Shown: positions 6,301 to 14,200 of the stretch, in pieces | Position numbering within the stretch: the stretch's first letter is position 1 | Layout: the number at the start of each line of letters is the position of its first letter | The notes under the pieces: model-generated | Seen by the model: the letters and a program-made list of their open reading frames with translations, nothing else | Told to the model about the DNA's origin: nothing | Databases searched by the model: none | Program-made: the position numbers and the translations under genes | DNA from: DATKEK01 sp035512195 | GTDB taxonomy: Bacteria; Pseudomonadota; Gammaproteobacteria; Burkholderiales; Eutrophovitaceae | DNA: 15,146 nucleotides | Reading direction: 5' to 3' | NCBI GenBank assembly: GCA_035512195.1 | Contig: DATKEK010000331.1 | Coordinates: forward strand, 1-15,146

Positions 6301-9192
6301 GAGGTCGAGCACCACCACCTGCAGGCTGAGCTGGTCCTGCGAGGCGGCCCATGCATCCGGCTTGACGCCGAGGATCAGCGAGGACGGCCACAACGCCACG
6401 CGGGTCGAGGTGGTGAGCATTTCGCCGTTGGGGTCGCTGTATTCCATCTCCGCCACCAGGTCCTGCGGCAGATCGGACAGCGGCAGCCCGCTTACCGGCA
6501 CGCGCGCGGATCCGGCCTGGTCGAGGTCCAGCAAGACCGTGCGTATCGGCCGCGCGCCGCCGCGCGGCACCTGCACCGGCGCGGCGTCGTCGCCGGCTTC
6601 GTCGACCAGCTCGTATTCCTCCGAGTGCCAGAGATGGGCCGCGTCGCGCTCGATGCCCTCCTCGACCCGGCCGTTGGCGAACGAAAAACCCTGGTAATCC
6701 GCAAACGACACGCTCTTCGGCCGCACCATGCCACGCACCCGCACCGGGGCGCCGCCGGCCCCGCCGCCCGACAGATAGCGCAGGTGCAGATCCAGCGCCA
6801 CGCTTTCCGCGCGCACCTGCGGCGCCTGCGGGCCGGCGACCTCCGCCTTCATCAGCGGCACGCGGAAATCCTCCACCCGGAACGTGCCGGTGACACGCGT
6901 CTGGCGCGTCTGCCCCGGCCGGCTGCCGAGCGAATCCGTCATCGTCACCTGGTAGGTGCCGGTCTTCGCCCCGGCGGGGATCTGCCAGGCGGATTCGGAA
7001 ATACTGCGGCCGTCCCAGCGCAGCGGCATCTCGTATGCGTCGTCGCTGCCGAGGTGGCGGACCACCGCCACTGGCGGCAGCTGGCCCACCGGCACATAGG
7101 CAAACCCGTCCACACCGTGCTGGCGGTAGAAGTGCTTCATGCTGACGGTCTCGCCGGCGCGTAACAGCGTGCGGTCGAACACCGTGGTCGCAATGTGGGG
7201 TCCGAGCCGGTTCGGCCCGCGCAGGTTGAAGCGCCAGCCCGCGATGCCTTCGTTCCAGTCGGAGAACACCAGGCCGAGATCGTCGCCGACGCGCGCGGAA
7301 GCCACCAGCTGGCGATCCCCGTTCGCCAGGCACGGCGGCACGCGTTCGCGCTCCGGCAGCACCGCGCCGATGCGCGCGCGTCCGAGGCCGTCGGTCTCGC
7401 CGCGAAAGTGCACCCGGCCGGCGCAATCCTGCACCGCGATCTGCGCCTTGCCCACCGGCTGCCCGGTGTCGAGCGCGGTAACCCACACCAGCGAACTCTC
7501 GCGGCCCCATTTGAAATGCACCGCGAGGTTGGTCACCAGCGCGGAAGACTGCACGTAGAAGGGCCGGTTGCGTTCCCCGAGCAATGAAGCGCCGAGCCGC
7601 GGGCTGGCGAGTTCGACCACGTAGAAACCCGGCTGCCTCAACGGTATGCCGACCACCTCAAATGCGCGCGCGCCCTGCGGTTTCGGAACCAGCATGCGTT
7701 GCGCGCGATCCTGGTCGTTGAAGATGGAACGCTCGCCCGCGCGATACTCGCGCACGTTTTGCTGCTTCGCCTCGTCGAAACGCCAGCGGTCGGTCTCCGC
7801 GTCCCGCAGCCGCCGCATCCAGCGGATGATCGCCGCCACGTCGCCGTCGGCGACGCGCGACACCACGCCGGGCACCGGCCGGCCATCCTCGCCGCGCGAG
7901 GATTCCAGCTGCCGGCGCATCCAGTCCAGCGCGCGCTCCGCGCGCTCGCCCTGTTCCGCCTCCTGCGGCTCGGGCTGCCGGCCGATCCGGGTGCTGCGTG
8001 CCTCGACCAGCGCCTCCAGATTGCGCAGCGTCACCGGCAGCATGCCGTCGCCTTTCAGCTCGATGATGCCGAAGCGCGCGGCGAACCTGGCGAGCGGCGG
8101 ATGCTCGTCGGTGCGGACCTGCAGCGGGAAGCGGCGCTGGTTGGACAGCGGACGCCCGGCGTCGTCCTTCAGCTCGGCGGGCAGCTCGAGGGTGAAGCGG
8201 GCGCTCTCCGCAAACGGCCCGATGAACCCGACCTCGTTGATAAAATCGCCGCCCTGCGCCGGCTCGGGTAGCGCGGGCCGTATCACCCCGCCCGCGGCGC
8301 TGCGCAGCACGATCTGCTGCGCGCTGGCGCGCGGCACCGGCGCGGTAAACGCCAGCCGCATCGGCATCACCGGCAGGCAGTGCGCATCCTTGTTCACACG
8401 CTCGCAGGAGAATCGCGCCTCGAACACTTCGCGCACACGGAACGCGGCAATCTGCTCCTGCGCGCTCGGCACACCGGACTCGGACGCGATGCCCCTGCCC
8501 CACACCAGCCGCATCTGCGCGTTGTTCGGCAGCCTGCGCTGGCACTGCAGCACCACCAGCGGCACGCCGCGCTCGGCGGCGATCAGCTGCGACAACCTGC
8601 CGGTGACTGCGCGCGACTGCAGAAAGCGCGCGACGAAGTCCCGGCGCGCCTCGAGCACCGCCCTGCGGTCCGCACCCCGCAGCACGCGTACCGGGATGCG
8701 TTCGGTGACGCCTTGCGCGTCGCAATACGCGTGCTCGGCGATGGTCGCGGGTGTCGCCGGCGCGTCCAGGCCGAGGATGAACGCCTGCTCCTCGTCGATC
8801 TGCGTGCCCGCATAGGGCACGGTCTCGAGGATCGCCGGGCCGCCGGTGGAGAACGCGAATGGCGTTTCCGCGCGTACCGGCGCGCCGTCCAGCGCGGTAA
8901 CGCCTTCGCGCAGTACGAAGCTGCAGCGCACGCCGGCAGGCAGATCGCGCTCGAAGTCGTACACCCAGTTGCGCGGATCGACCCAGCGCGCAGTGCCGGG
9001 AACCGTGCAGTCGATCTCGAACGGCGCCGGCAGGCGCGGATCGCCAAGCGCGACCATCGGCGCGGAAAAACGCGCGGCGGCCTGGCGCACACCCTTGACC
9101 TCGCCCTGCGGCGAGAACGACTCGACGGTTGCCGCCTGCACCGAGGCCGCGATCAATCCGAATGCACAAACAATGAGCTGCAGCTTCAACAC
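3343..9192 (-). CDS. Secreted bacterial alpha-2-macroglobulin family protein (YfhM type) with intact thioester
   Basis: A 1949-aa periplasmic protease-trap homologue. In this family a protease cuts the bait region, the protein changes shape, and a Cys-Gln thioester bonds the attacker. Visible features: signal peptide (LIVCAFGLIAASVQA); repeated MG beta domains through about 1200, including the LVWVTALDTGQPVGKAQI stretch and TLLRAGETVSMKHFYR near 685; a conserved GGGGGRETTRELFDTLLYW segment near 1268-1286; thioester motif CLEQ with Cys1498 and Gln1501; a helical thioester-domain tail to about 1790; and a C-terminal MG10-like domain. No lipobox cysteine is visible, so it is probably soluble, unlike lipoprotein YfhM, and it is longer. 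Start is GTG at 9192 or TTG at 9189. Coupled to pbpC by overlap, the classic pairing. Confidence 0.92.
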   Translation of the reverse strand: MLKLQLIVCAFGLIAASVQAATVESFSPQGEVKGVRQAAARFSAPMVALGDPRLPAPFEIDCTVPGTARWVDPRNWVYDFERDLPAGVRCSFVLREGVTALDGAPVRAETPFAFSTGGPAILETVPYAGTQIDEEQAFILGLDAPATPATIAEHAYCDAQGVTERIPVRVLRGADRRAVLEARRDFVARFLQSRAVTGRLSQLIAAERGVPLVVLQCQRRLPNNAQMRLVWGRGIASESGVPSAQEQIAAFRVREVFEARFSCERVNKDAHCLPVMPMRLAFTAPVPRASAQQIVLRSAAGGVIRPALPEPAQGGDFINEVGFIGPFAESARFTLELPAELKDDAGRPLSNQRRFPLQVRTDEHPPLARFAARFGIIELKGDGMLPVTLRNLEALVEARSTRIGRQPEPQEAEQGERAERALDWMRRQLESSRGEDGRPVPGVVSRVADGDVAAIIRWMRRLRDAETDRWRFDEAKQQNVREYRAGERSIFNDQDRAQRMLVPKPQGARAFEVVGIPLRQPGFYVVELASPRLGASLLGERNRPFYVQSSALVTNLAVHFKWGRESSLVWVTALDTGQPVGKAQIAVQDCAGRVHFRGETDGLGRARIGAVLPERERVPPCLANGDRQLVASARVGDDLGLVFSDWNEGIAGWRFNLRGPNRLGPHIATTVFDRTLLRAGETVSMKHFYRQHGVDGFAYVPVGQLPPVAVVRHLGSDDAYEMPLRWDGRSISESAWQIPAGAKTGTYQVTMTDSLGSRPGQTRQTRVTGTFRVEDFRVPLMKAEVAGPQAPQVRAESVALDLHLRYLSGGGAGGAPVRVRGMVRPKSVSFADYQGFSFANGRVEEGIERDAAHLWHSEEYELVDEAGDDAAPVQVPRGGARPIRTVLLDLDQAGSARVPVSGLPLSDLPQDLVAEMEYSDPNGEMLTTSTRVALWPSSLILGVKPDAWAASQDQLSLQVVVLDLSGKPLKDRRVKVELFQRQPFAHRKRLVGGFYGYESGAEIRKLPAVCEGASDARGLVHCTVKPEASGNILMLAHALDAEGRVAWAHASAWVAGQDDWWFDASDDDRIDVIPERKRYELGQTAQIQVRMPFRRATALVTVEREGVIDSFVYPLSGTAPVIRLPIKPTYAPNAFVSVMVVRGRTDDVKPTAMIDLGKPAFKMGVTEIEVGWRVHELNVQLRPERETYKVRDKARVALQVTQRQGGKPVRGTEVAVAVVDEGLLELLPNDSWQLLPTMMRLRGIEVDTATASMQVVGKRHYGRKALPQGGGGGRETTRELFDTLLYWKGRVQLDARGAGTIEFPLNDSLTSFRVVAIADAGTGLFGTGQATIRTTQDLQLMSGLPQLIREGDRFEARFTVRNASQREMQVEIGGKAGAAALPVSRIALGAGQASEIAWQLTAPAGRGQLAWEVTASEATAGGLVLGDRLRVSQSVTESVPVRTLQSTIAQLEVPLALPVSPPEGALAGRGSIRVSVKPRLGEELAGVREYMRRYDYTCLEQRASRAVSLQEESAWQRVMDDLPSYLDRDGLVKYFPSERRGSDTLTAYLLSIAQAADLPLRAEAQSRMLAGLRAFVEGRVLRDSPLPNADLSVRKIAALAALSQYVPVEPAMLSSIAIEPNLWPTSAVIDWHGLLKRVEMPERERQLAQAEQLLRARLNFQGTVMGFSTERTDYLWWLMVSGDVNANRLLLAFMEDEKWRADIPRLVRGALARQQAGRWNTTVANAWGTVAMRKFSDLFESEPVAGQTAATLGYERTLMEWTQNPRGADLDLPWPLTTSELELSHSGPGRPWVTVSSRAAVPLSEPLNAGFRVSKSVLPVEVRESGQLHRGDTVRVRLEIEAQADMSWVVLADPVPAGATILGRGLGGESQILAAGEQGRAYVWPTFEERTFEAFRAYYRFVPKGSWTVEYTMRLNNAGRFQLPPTRVEAMYAPEMFGELPNATFGVLR

Positions 9193-9200
9193 TTACCTCC
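9193..9200 (-). promoter_or_regulatory. Ribosome binding site of the macroglobulin gene; start ambiguous by one codon
   Basis: On the minus strand GGAGGTAA is followed directly by GTG (9192) and then TTG (9189). The distance from GGAGG is 3 nt to the GTG and 6 nt to the TTG. The TTG spacing is closer to normal, so translation may begin one codon later. Both starts give the same signal peptide core. Confidence 0.7.
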
Positions 9201-9250
9201 AGCAGGAACTGCGTCCGGACGGTGCCGGCAAGCATGGCCCGGCCCGGTTA

Positions 9251-9266
9251 CAGCCGGCCGCGGCTG
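9251..9266. repeat. Short GC-rich stem-loop in the gap before the macroglobulin gene
   Basis: CAGCCG-GCCG-CGGCTG forms a perfect 6-bp stem. It is the clearest structure in the 176-bp gap between the Adhesin_E-like gene and the macroglobulin start. It has no T-run, so it is not a convincing intrinsic terminator. The rest of the gap holds nothing recognisable. Confidence 0.4.
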
Positions 9267-9368
9267 CCGGCCTGCGGGCAGTCAAATCGGGGGAAGGGGA
9301 ACGTGGCGCACCGTGGTGACAGCGGGGCCCGCCGGGCGCATGCGGACGCGCAGCGGGCAAGGCCGCCT

Positions 9369-9770
9369 TCAGGTGCGGTAGCGCGCGCAGACGTAGTCCA
9401 GGGTGGTTTCGGCATGCGTGTTCGTGCGCACGCGTTCCCACAGCTGCCGCCGCATCAGACCCGAGGTCCATACCACCTCGCCGTCGATGCCGATCATGTC
9501 GATCTTGATCACGCGGTTGATGCGGCGGCGGCAGTCCAGCTCGACGATGCCCACGGTCTCCCTGAACACTGCGGGGTACCCGCCGAAGTTCTCGGTAAGC
9601 GTATGGGTATAGACGCCGCGCTTGAGCAGTCGGATGGTTTCCGGTTCGACCTCGATCGAGTCGACGTCGATATAGAACTTCGCCTCGGGATCCGCGCCGA
9701 CTTCGATCCAGGTTTCGGCGCGCACGCAAAGCGCGGCTGCAAGCAGACACACCCCTACCAACAATCGCAT
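9369..9770 (-). CDS. Small secreted protein resembling the surface-adhesin E domain
   Basis: A 133-aa protein from ATG 9770-9768, with GGAGG four bases upstream. Longer in-frame starts exist, but the signal peptide MRLLVGVCLLAAALCVRA and the ribosome site fix this one. Cys15 in the leader is not in a lipobox context, so cleavage after VRA is likely. The mature part begins ETWIEVG and continues with a KFYIDVDSIEV strand pattern, a TIRLLKRGVY strand, and two cysteines (Cys80 in VELDC and Cys128 in YVCARY) that could form a disulfide. This resembles small Adhesin_E-type (Pfam) exported proteins common in proteobacteria. Function is unknown and the family call is tentative. It lies 176 bp upstream of the macroglobulin gene on the same strand and could share its transcript. 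Confidence 0.65.
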   Translation of the reverse strand: MRLLVGVCLLAAALCVRAETWIEVGADPEAKFYIDVDSIEVEPETIRLLKRGVYTHTLTENFGGYPAVFRETVGIVELDCRRRINRVIKIDMIGIDGEVVWTSGLMRRQLWERVRTNTHAETTLDYVCARYRT

Positions 9771-9871
9771 ATCGCCTCCAACCGCACAGCGCTTCACCGG
9801 AAGTGCAGAAGATACTCCGAAACCGCGTCTGCCGCAGCATGCCGGGCGCCGGCAGGGCCCGCAACCGGGCG

Positions 9872-9893
9872 GGCGTCGCCATGCGGCGACGCC
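9872..9893. repeat. Perfect 9-bp stem-loop in the divergent intergenic region
   Basis: GGCGTCGCC (9872-9880), loop ATGC, GGCGACGCC (9885-9893), followed on the plus strand by the T-rich GCCTTTCTT. It is terminator-like in the plus direction only, but no plus-strand gene precedes it. It lies in the 283-bp region between two divergent genes, about 160 bp upstream of the M24-fold gene, so it may act in that gene's leader or as a regulator site. I could not identify a convincing -35/-10 pair in this region. Confidence 0.45.
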
Positions 9894-10053
9894 GCCTTTC
9901 TTCACGCCCGCGGGCAGCGATGTTTCGTCCTGAAAACGTTGCACCGCGATGGACGCGCCGTGCGCGAACTTTTGCTCGCGGGATATCGTCAACGCATGGC
10001 GGCTCATGTCATGATCGGCAATGTGAGACCAACTCGTCCGCAGAAAGGCAACC

Positions 10054-11271
10054 ATGAAACTCGCCATCAATCGCGCAGAAGAAAAGTACCTGCCGGTCAC
10101 CTATGAACTGCCGTTTCCGCGCGCGGAGTACGCCACGCGGCTGCAACGGGTGCGCAACGATATGGCGAAAGCCGGCGTGGATGCGGCGATCATCACGCTG
10201 CCGCGCGATTTCTCCTGGCTGACCGGCACGCGGGTGGATTACTACTGCGCGGAGAGCCCGCAATGGATGATCGTGTGGGACGGCGAGCCGGTCGGCATCG
10301 TGCGCCATCTGGAGGCGCTCACCCACCGCTGCTGCTCGGTGCTCGAACAATGGGTCGAATATCCGGACGAGGGGCCGATCAATCCATTCGACCCGGTGCT
10401 CTACACTGCCCGTGCGCTGGAGGATCTGAATCTCGGCGACAAGCACATCGGCATCAACTATCGCGTGGCGGCGGTGGAGGACCTGGCGCGCTTCCAGGAA
10501 CTGCTGCCGCGCGCACGCTTTGCGGATTTCCGCGCCGAGCGCATCCGTGTGCGGCGCTCGCCGGCCGAACTGGAGTGCATCCGCCTGGCGAACGACGTCA
10601 ACCGGCGCGCGCTCGCCGGTACCATCGAAGCAATCCAGCCGGGCTGGAGCGAGTGGGAAATGATGACGCACCTGGCAGCCGGTCACGCCGAGCAGTTGCA
10701 GGACGAATACTTCTACTCGGCGATGGGCGGCACCGTGTGCCAGGTCGGCAATCATATGCTGCACATGCATGCGCTGCGCACGCCGGCGGAGCGCAAGGCG
10801 AAGAAGATCGAGCCGGGAGACGGCGCCTGGATCGAGCCCGGCGTGTTCGTGAAGGACTACGTCGGCTGCATGATCCGCACGTTCTGGCTTGGCGAACCGC
10901 CGCACCGGGTGCGCGAAGCCATGGACGCAACATCGGAAGCCTTCGAGCGGCTTAGACGCGCGATGAAACCCGGGCGCACCTCGGGCGAGGTGGACGCGGC
11001 GGCGCGGAAATTCCTCACTCAGGGCGGGTTCGAGATGCAGCATCGCTCGGGCTACATGGCGAACGAGCGATGGATGGACGGCGGCATCATGTCGCTGACG
11101 CCGGGCAATCCGCTGATCCTGCAGCCCGGCCACGTGTTCCACACGCCGATTCACGTGTTCCTGCCCGGCATCGGATACGTCGGCTCGAGCGAACAGGTGC
11201 GCGTCACCGAAAGCGGCTGCGAAGTGATCGGCGACCAGAGCGTGTGCCCGCGGGAACTGCACCTCAAGTAA
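10054..11271 (+). CDS. M24 (creatinase/aminopeptidase P-fold) protein lacking canonical metal ligands
   Basis: A 405-aa protein; ATG preceded by AAAGG five bases upstream. The creatinase-type N-terminal domain covers about 20-165 (YATRLQRVRNDMAKAGVDAA, then FSWLTGT). The pita-bread domain covers about 170-395, ending in the typical VRVTESGCEVI. M24 peptidases bind two metals through Asp, Asp, His, Glu, Glu. By motif alignment these positions are Glu261 (WIEPG), Cys272 (VGCMIRTFWLG), Tyr334 (HRSGYMAN), about Pro365 (HVFHTPIHV) and about Ser379 (GSSEQVRVTESG), so a standard dimetal site is not supported. A histidine-rich HMLHMH at 234-239 overlaps the region where creatinase carries its catalytic His. 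It could be a metal-free hydrolase, an enzyme with a different metal site, or a pseudoenzyme. Substrate unknown. It stands alone on the plus strand and converges on the transglutaminase gene. Confidence 0.85.
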   Translation: MKLAINRAEEKYLPVTYELPFPRAEYATRLQRVRNDMAKAGVDAAIITLPRDFSWLTGTRVDYYCAESPQWMIVWDGEPVGIVRHLEALTHRCCSVLEQWVEYPDEGPINPFDPVLYTARALEDLNLGDKHIGINYRVAAVEDLARFQELLPRARFADFRAERIRVRRSPAELECIRLANDVNRRALAGTIEAIQPGWSEWEMMTHLAAGHAEQLQDEYFYSAMGGTVCQVGNHMLHMHALRTPAERKAKKIEPGDGAWIEPGVFVKDYVGCMIRTFWLGEPPHRVREAMDATSEAFERLRRAMKPGRTSGEVDAAARKFLTQGGFEMQHRSGYMANERWMDGGIMSLTPGNPLILQPGHVFHTPIHVFLPGIGYVGSSEQVRVTESGCEVIGDQSVCPRELHLK

Positions 11272-11283
11272 GGCGTCGCGCAG

Positions 11284-14200
11284 CTACTGTTGTTGCTGTG
11301 CCGCCTGCTGCGCAAGCGCCGGCGCAAACGCCACGCCGTGGTCAGCCTGCCGCCGCAGGTCGAGCGTGTGCGGAAACTGGGGCGACGGCTGCTCCGCCAG
11401 GACCTTCATCGGCCCCGGCGTGTGCCCGTGGTGCATGAAGCGCGCGACGCGGCGCGCCTCTGCTTCGAACGCGTTCACCGGCAGCGTTTCATAGTTACGT
11501 CCACCGGGATGCGCGACATGGTAAGTGCAACCGCCGATCGAACGGCCGCTGTACGTGTCCACGATGTCGAACACCAGCGGCGCGTGCACGCGGATGGTCG
11601 GATGCAGGGCTGACGGCGGCTGCCACGCCTTGAACCGCACGCCGGCGACAAACTCGCCGTGGCGCCCGGTCGCGGTCAGCGGCACCGGTCTGCCGTTGCA
11701 GGCAACGACGTAGCGCCCGTTCGATGGATTCCTCACGTTCACCTGCAGGCGTTCGACCGAGGCGTCTACGTAACGCGTGGCGCCGCCGCTCGCGGCTTCT
11801 TCGCCGAGCACATGCCAGGGCTCCAGCGCCTGGCGCAGTTCCAGTTCGACGCCCTCGTAGTTCACCATGCCGTAGAACGGGAAGCGGAACTCGAAGAACG
11901 GGGCAAACCATTCGAAACGGAACGCATAGCCCGCCTCGTTCAGTTCGGCGATTACCGTGCGGAAATCCTCGGCGACGAAGTGCGGCAGCATGAAACTGTC
12001 GTGCAGGCTGGTTCCCCACGGAATCAGACGTGCGCGGTAAGGCGTTTTCCACAGCCGCGCGATCAGCGCACGCAGCAGCAGCATCTGCAGCGCACTCATC
12101 TGCCAGTGCGGCGGCATTTCGAAGGCGCGGAATTCCAGCAGGCCGAGCCGCCCGGTCGGGCCGTGCGGCGAATACAGCTTGTCGATGGAAAACTCGGCCC
12201 GGTGGGTGTTGCCGGTGAGGTCCACGAGGAAATTTCTCAGCAGCCGGTCCACCAGCCAGGGCTGCGGGGATTCGCTGCCGGAGGCGGCGAGGCGGTCCAT
12301 TTCCTGGAACGCGATTTCCAGTTCGTACAGGTTGTCGTCGCGCGCCTCGTCCACGCGCGGCGCCTGGCTGGTCGGCCCGATGAACAAGCCGGAGAACAGG
12401 TAGGACAGCGCCGGATGGTTCTGCCAGTACGTCACCAGGCTGCGCACCAGGTCGGGGCGGCGCAGCAGCGGACTCTCGGCCGCGGTGTTGCCGCCGATGG
12501 TGACATGGTTGCCGCCGCCGGTGCCGGTATGCCGGCCGTCGAGCATGAACTTCTCGGTGCCGAGGCGGGTGTTGCGTGCCTCTTCGTACAGCGCCGCGGT
12601 GTTGTGCGTAAGCTCTCGCCAGGAAGCAGACGGGTGGATATTGACCTCGATTACGCCGGGATCCGGGGTGACGAACAGGCGGCAGATGCGCGGGTCGACC
12701 GGGGGCTGGTAACCCTCCAGCACCACCGGCATGCCGAGCCCGCCCGCGGTCGCCTCCACCGCGGCAACCAGATCTATCCAGTCCTCGACGGCACGTAGCG
12801 GCGGCAGGAAAACGTGCACGCTGCCGCCGCGCACCTGGACGCAGAGCGCAGAGCGCACGATGGCGTTCGCGGCGGCGCGGCGCTTCTTTTGTGCCTTGGC
12901 CGCGTCGTTCGGCTCGTGCAGGGCGTCGCGTTCCTCGAACGGGTCGCGATCGAACTCCGGCTCCTCGTCCGGATCCGGCTTCGGCAGCGAATCGAGCGGC
13001 AGCCGGTATCCCGCGGGGGAATCGCCGGGGATCAGGTACAGGTGCTCGCGCTTCAGCGGCCAGCGGCTGCTCAGCCACTGCGCTTCTTCGTCTGCACGCG
13101 GCCGCTTCGCCGCCTTCAGCGGCAGCACGTAGGCCGCTACCCGATCCAGTCCGGCATTCAGCATCCTTGCCAGGCGCAATCGATCCTGGCTGCTCGCCAG
13201 ATCGGATTCGAGCGGATCCACGTCCGCCGGCAGGTTCTGTTCGGCGTTCACCGCGCGCCAGATGTCCTCGTAGGCGGGCATCACGTTGCCGCCATCGAGT
13301 GCCAGACGCTCGGTGAGCCCTCGGGCGAAGCGCTCCGCATCTCCCGGGCCGTGTCCGAGGTCGATGCCGTCCTCGGCGAGCCAGCGCGCATCCTTCCACA
13401 GCGGTTTGCCGTCGGCGCGCCAGAAACAGCCGAGTGCCCAGCGCGGCAGCGGCTCCCCCGGAAACCACTTGCCCTGGCCGAAATGCAGCACGCCCGCGTG
13501 CGCGAAGCGCTCGTTCAGCCGCAGCAGCAGATTGCCCGCGAGCCTGCGCTTGTCTTCGCCGAGCGCTTCGAGGTTCCACTCGACGCCGTCCATGTCGTCG
13601 ATGGAAACGAAGGTAGGCTCGCCGCCCATGGTGAGCCGTACGTCCCACGCCTTGAGCTGCACATCCACCTGTTCGCCCAGCGCGTCCACCGCCTGCCACT
13701 GCTCCGGCGTGAAAGGCTTGGTGACGCGTGGATCCTCGTAGATGCGCTTCAGCTGCATGTCGAAACCGAAATCCACCTGGCAGATTTCGGTCGAACCGGT
13801 GATCGGCGCGGCCGATCCCGGGCTCTCGGTGCAGGCGAGCGGAATATGCCCCTCCCCGGCCAGCAACCCGGAAGTCGGATCGAGTCCCACCCAGCCGGCA
13901 CCCGGCACGAACGCCTCGGCCCAGGCGTGCAGGTCGGCGAAGTCCTTCTCCGGCCCGGCCGGTCCGTCCAGCGGTTTCTGGTCAGACGCGATCTGCATCA
14001 GGTAGCCGGACACGAACCGCGCCGCGATGCCGAGGTCGCGCAGCAACTGCACCAGCAGCCAGCCGGAATCGCGGCAGGAACCGATCGCGAGCTGCAGGGT
14101 CTGCTCCGGCGTCTGTACGCCGGGCTCCATGCGCACGATGTAGCCGACGTCACGCTGCAGGCTGGCATTGACCGCGACCAGCAGATTGGCGATCGGCATG

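Noticed and set aside
7658..9235. 525-codon minus-strand frame starting just upstream of the macroglobulin start
   Set aside because: It is a shifted frame of the macroglobulin gene, Arg/Ala-rich, and the correct frame has the signal peptide and family domains.
10009..11262. 417-codon minus-strand frame opposite the M24-fold gene
   Set aside because: Antisense shadow, His/Arg/Ala-rich with no recognisable family; the plus strand carries the conserved fold motifs.
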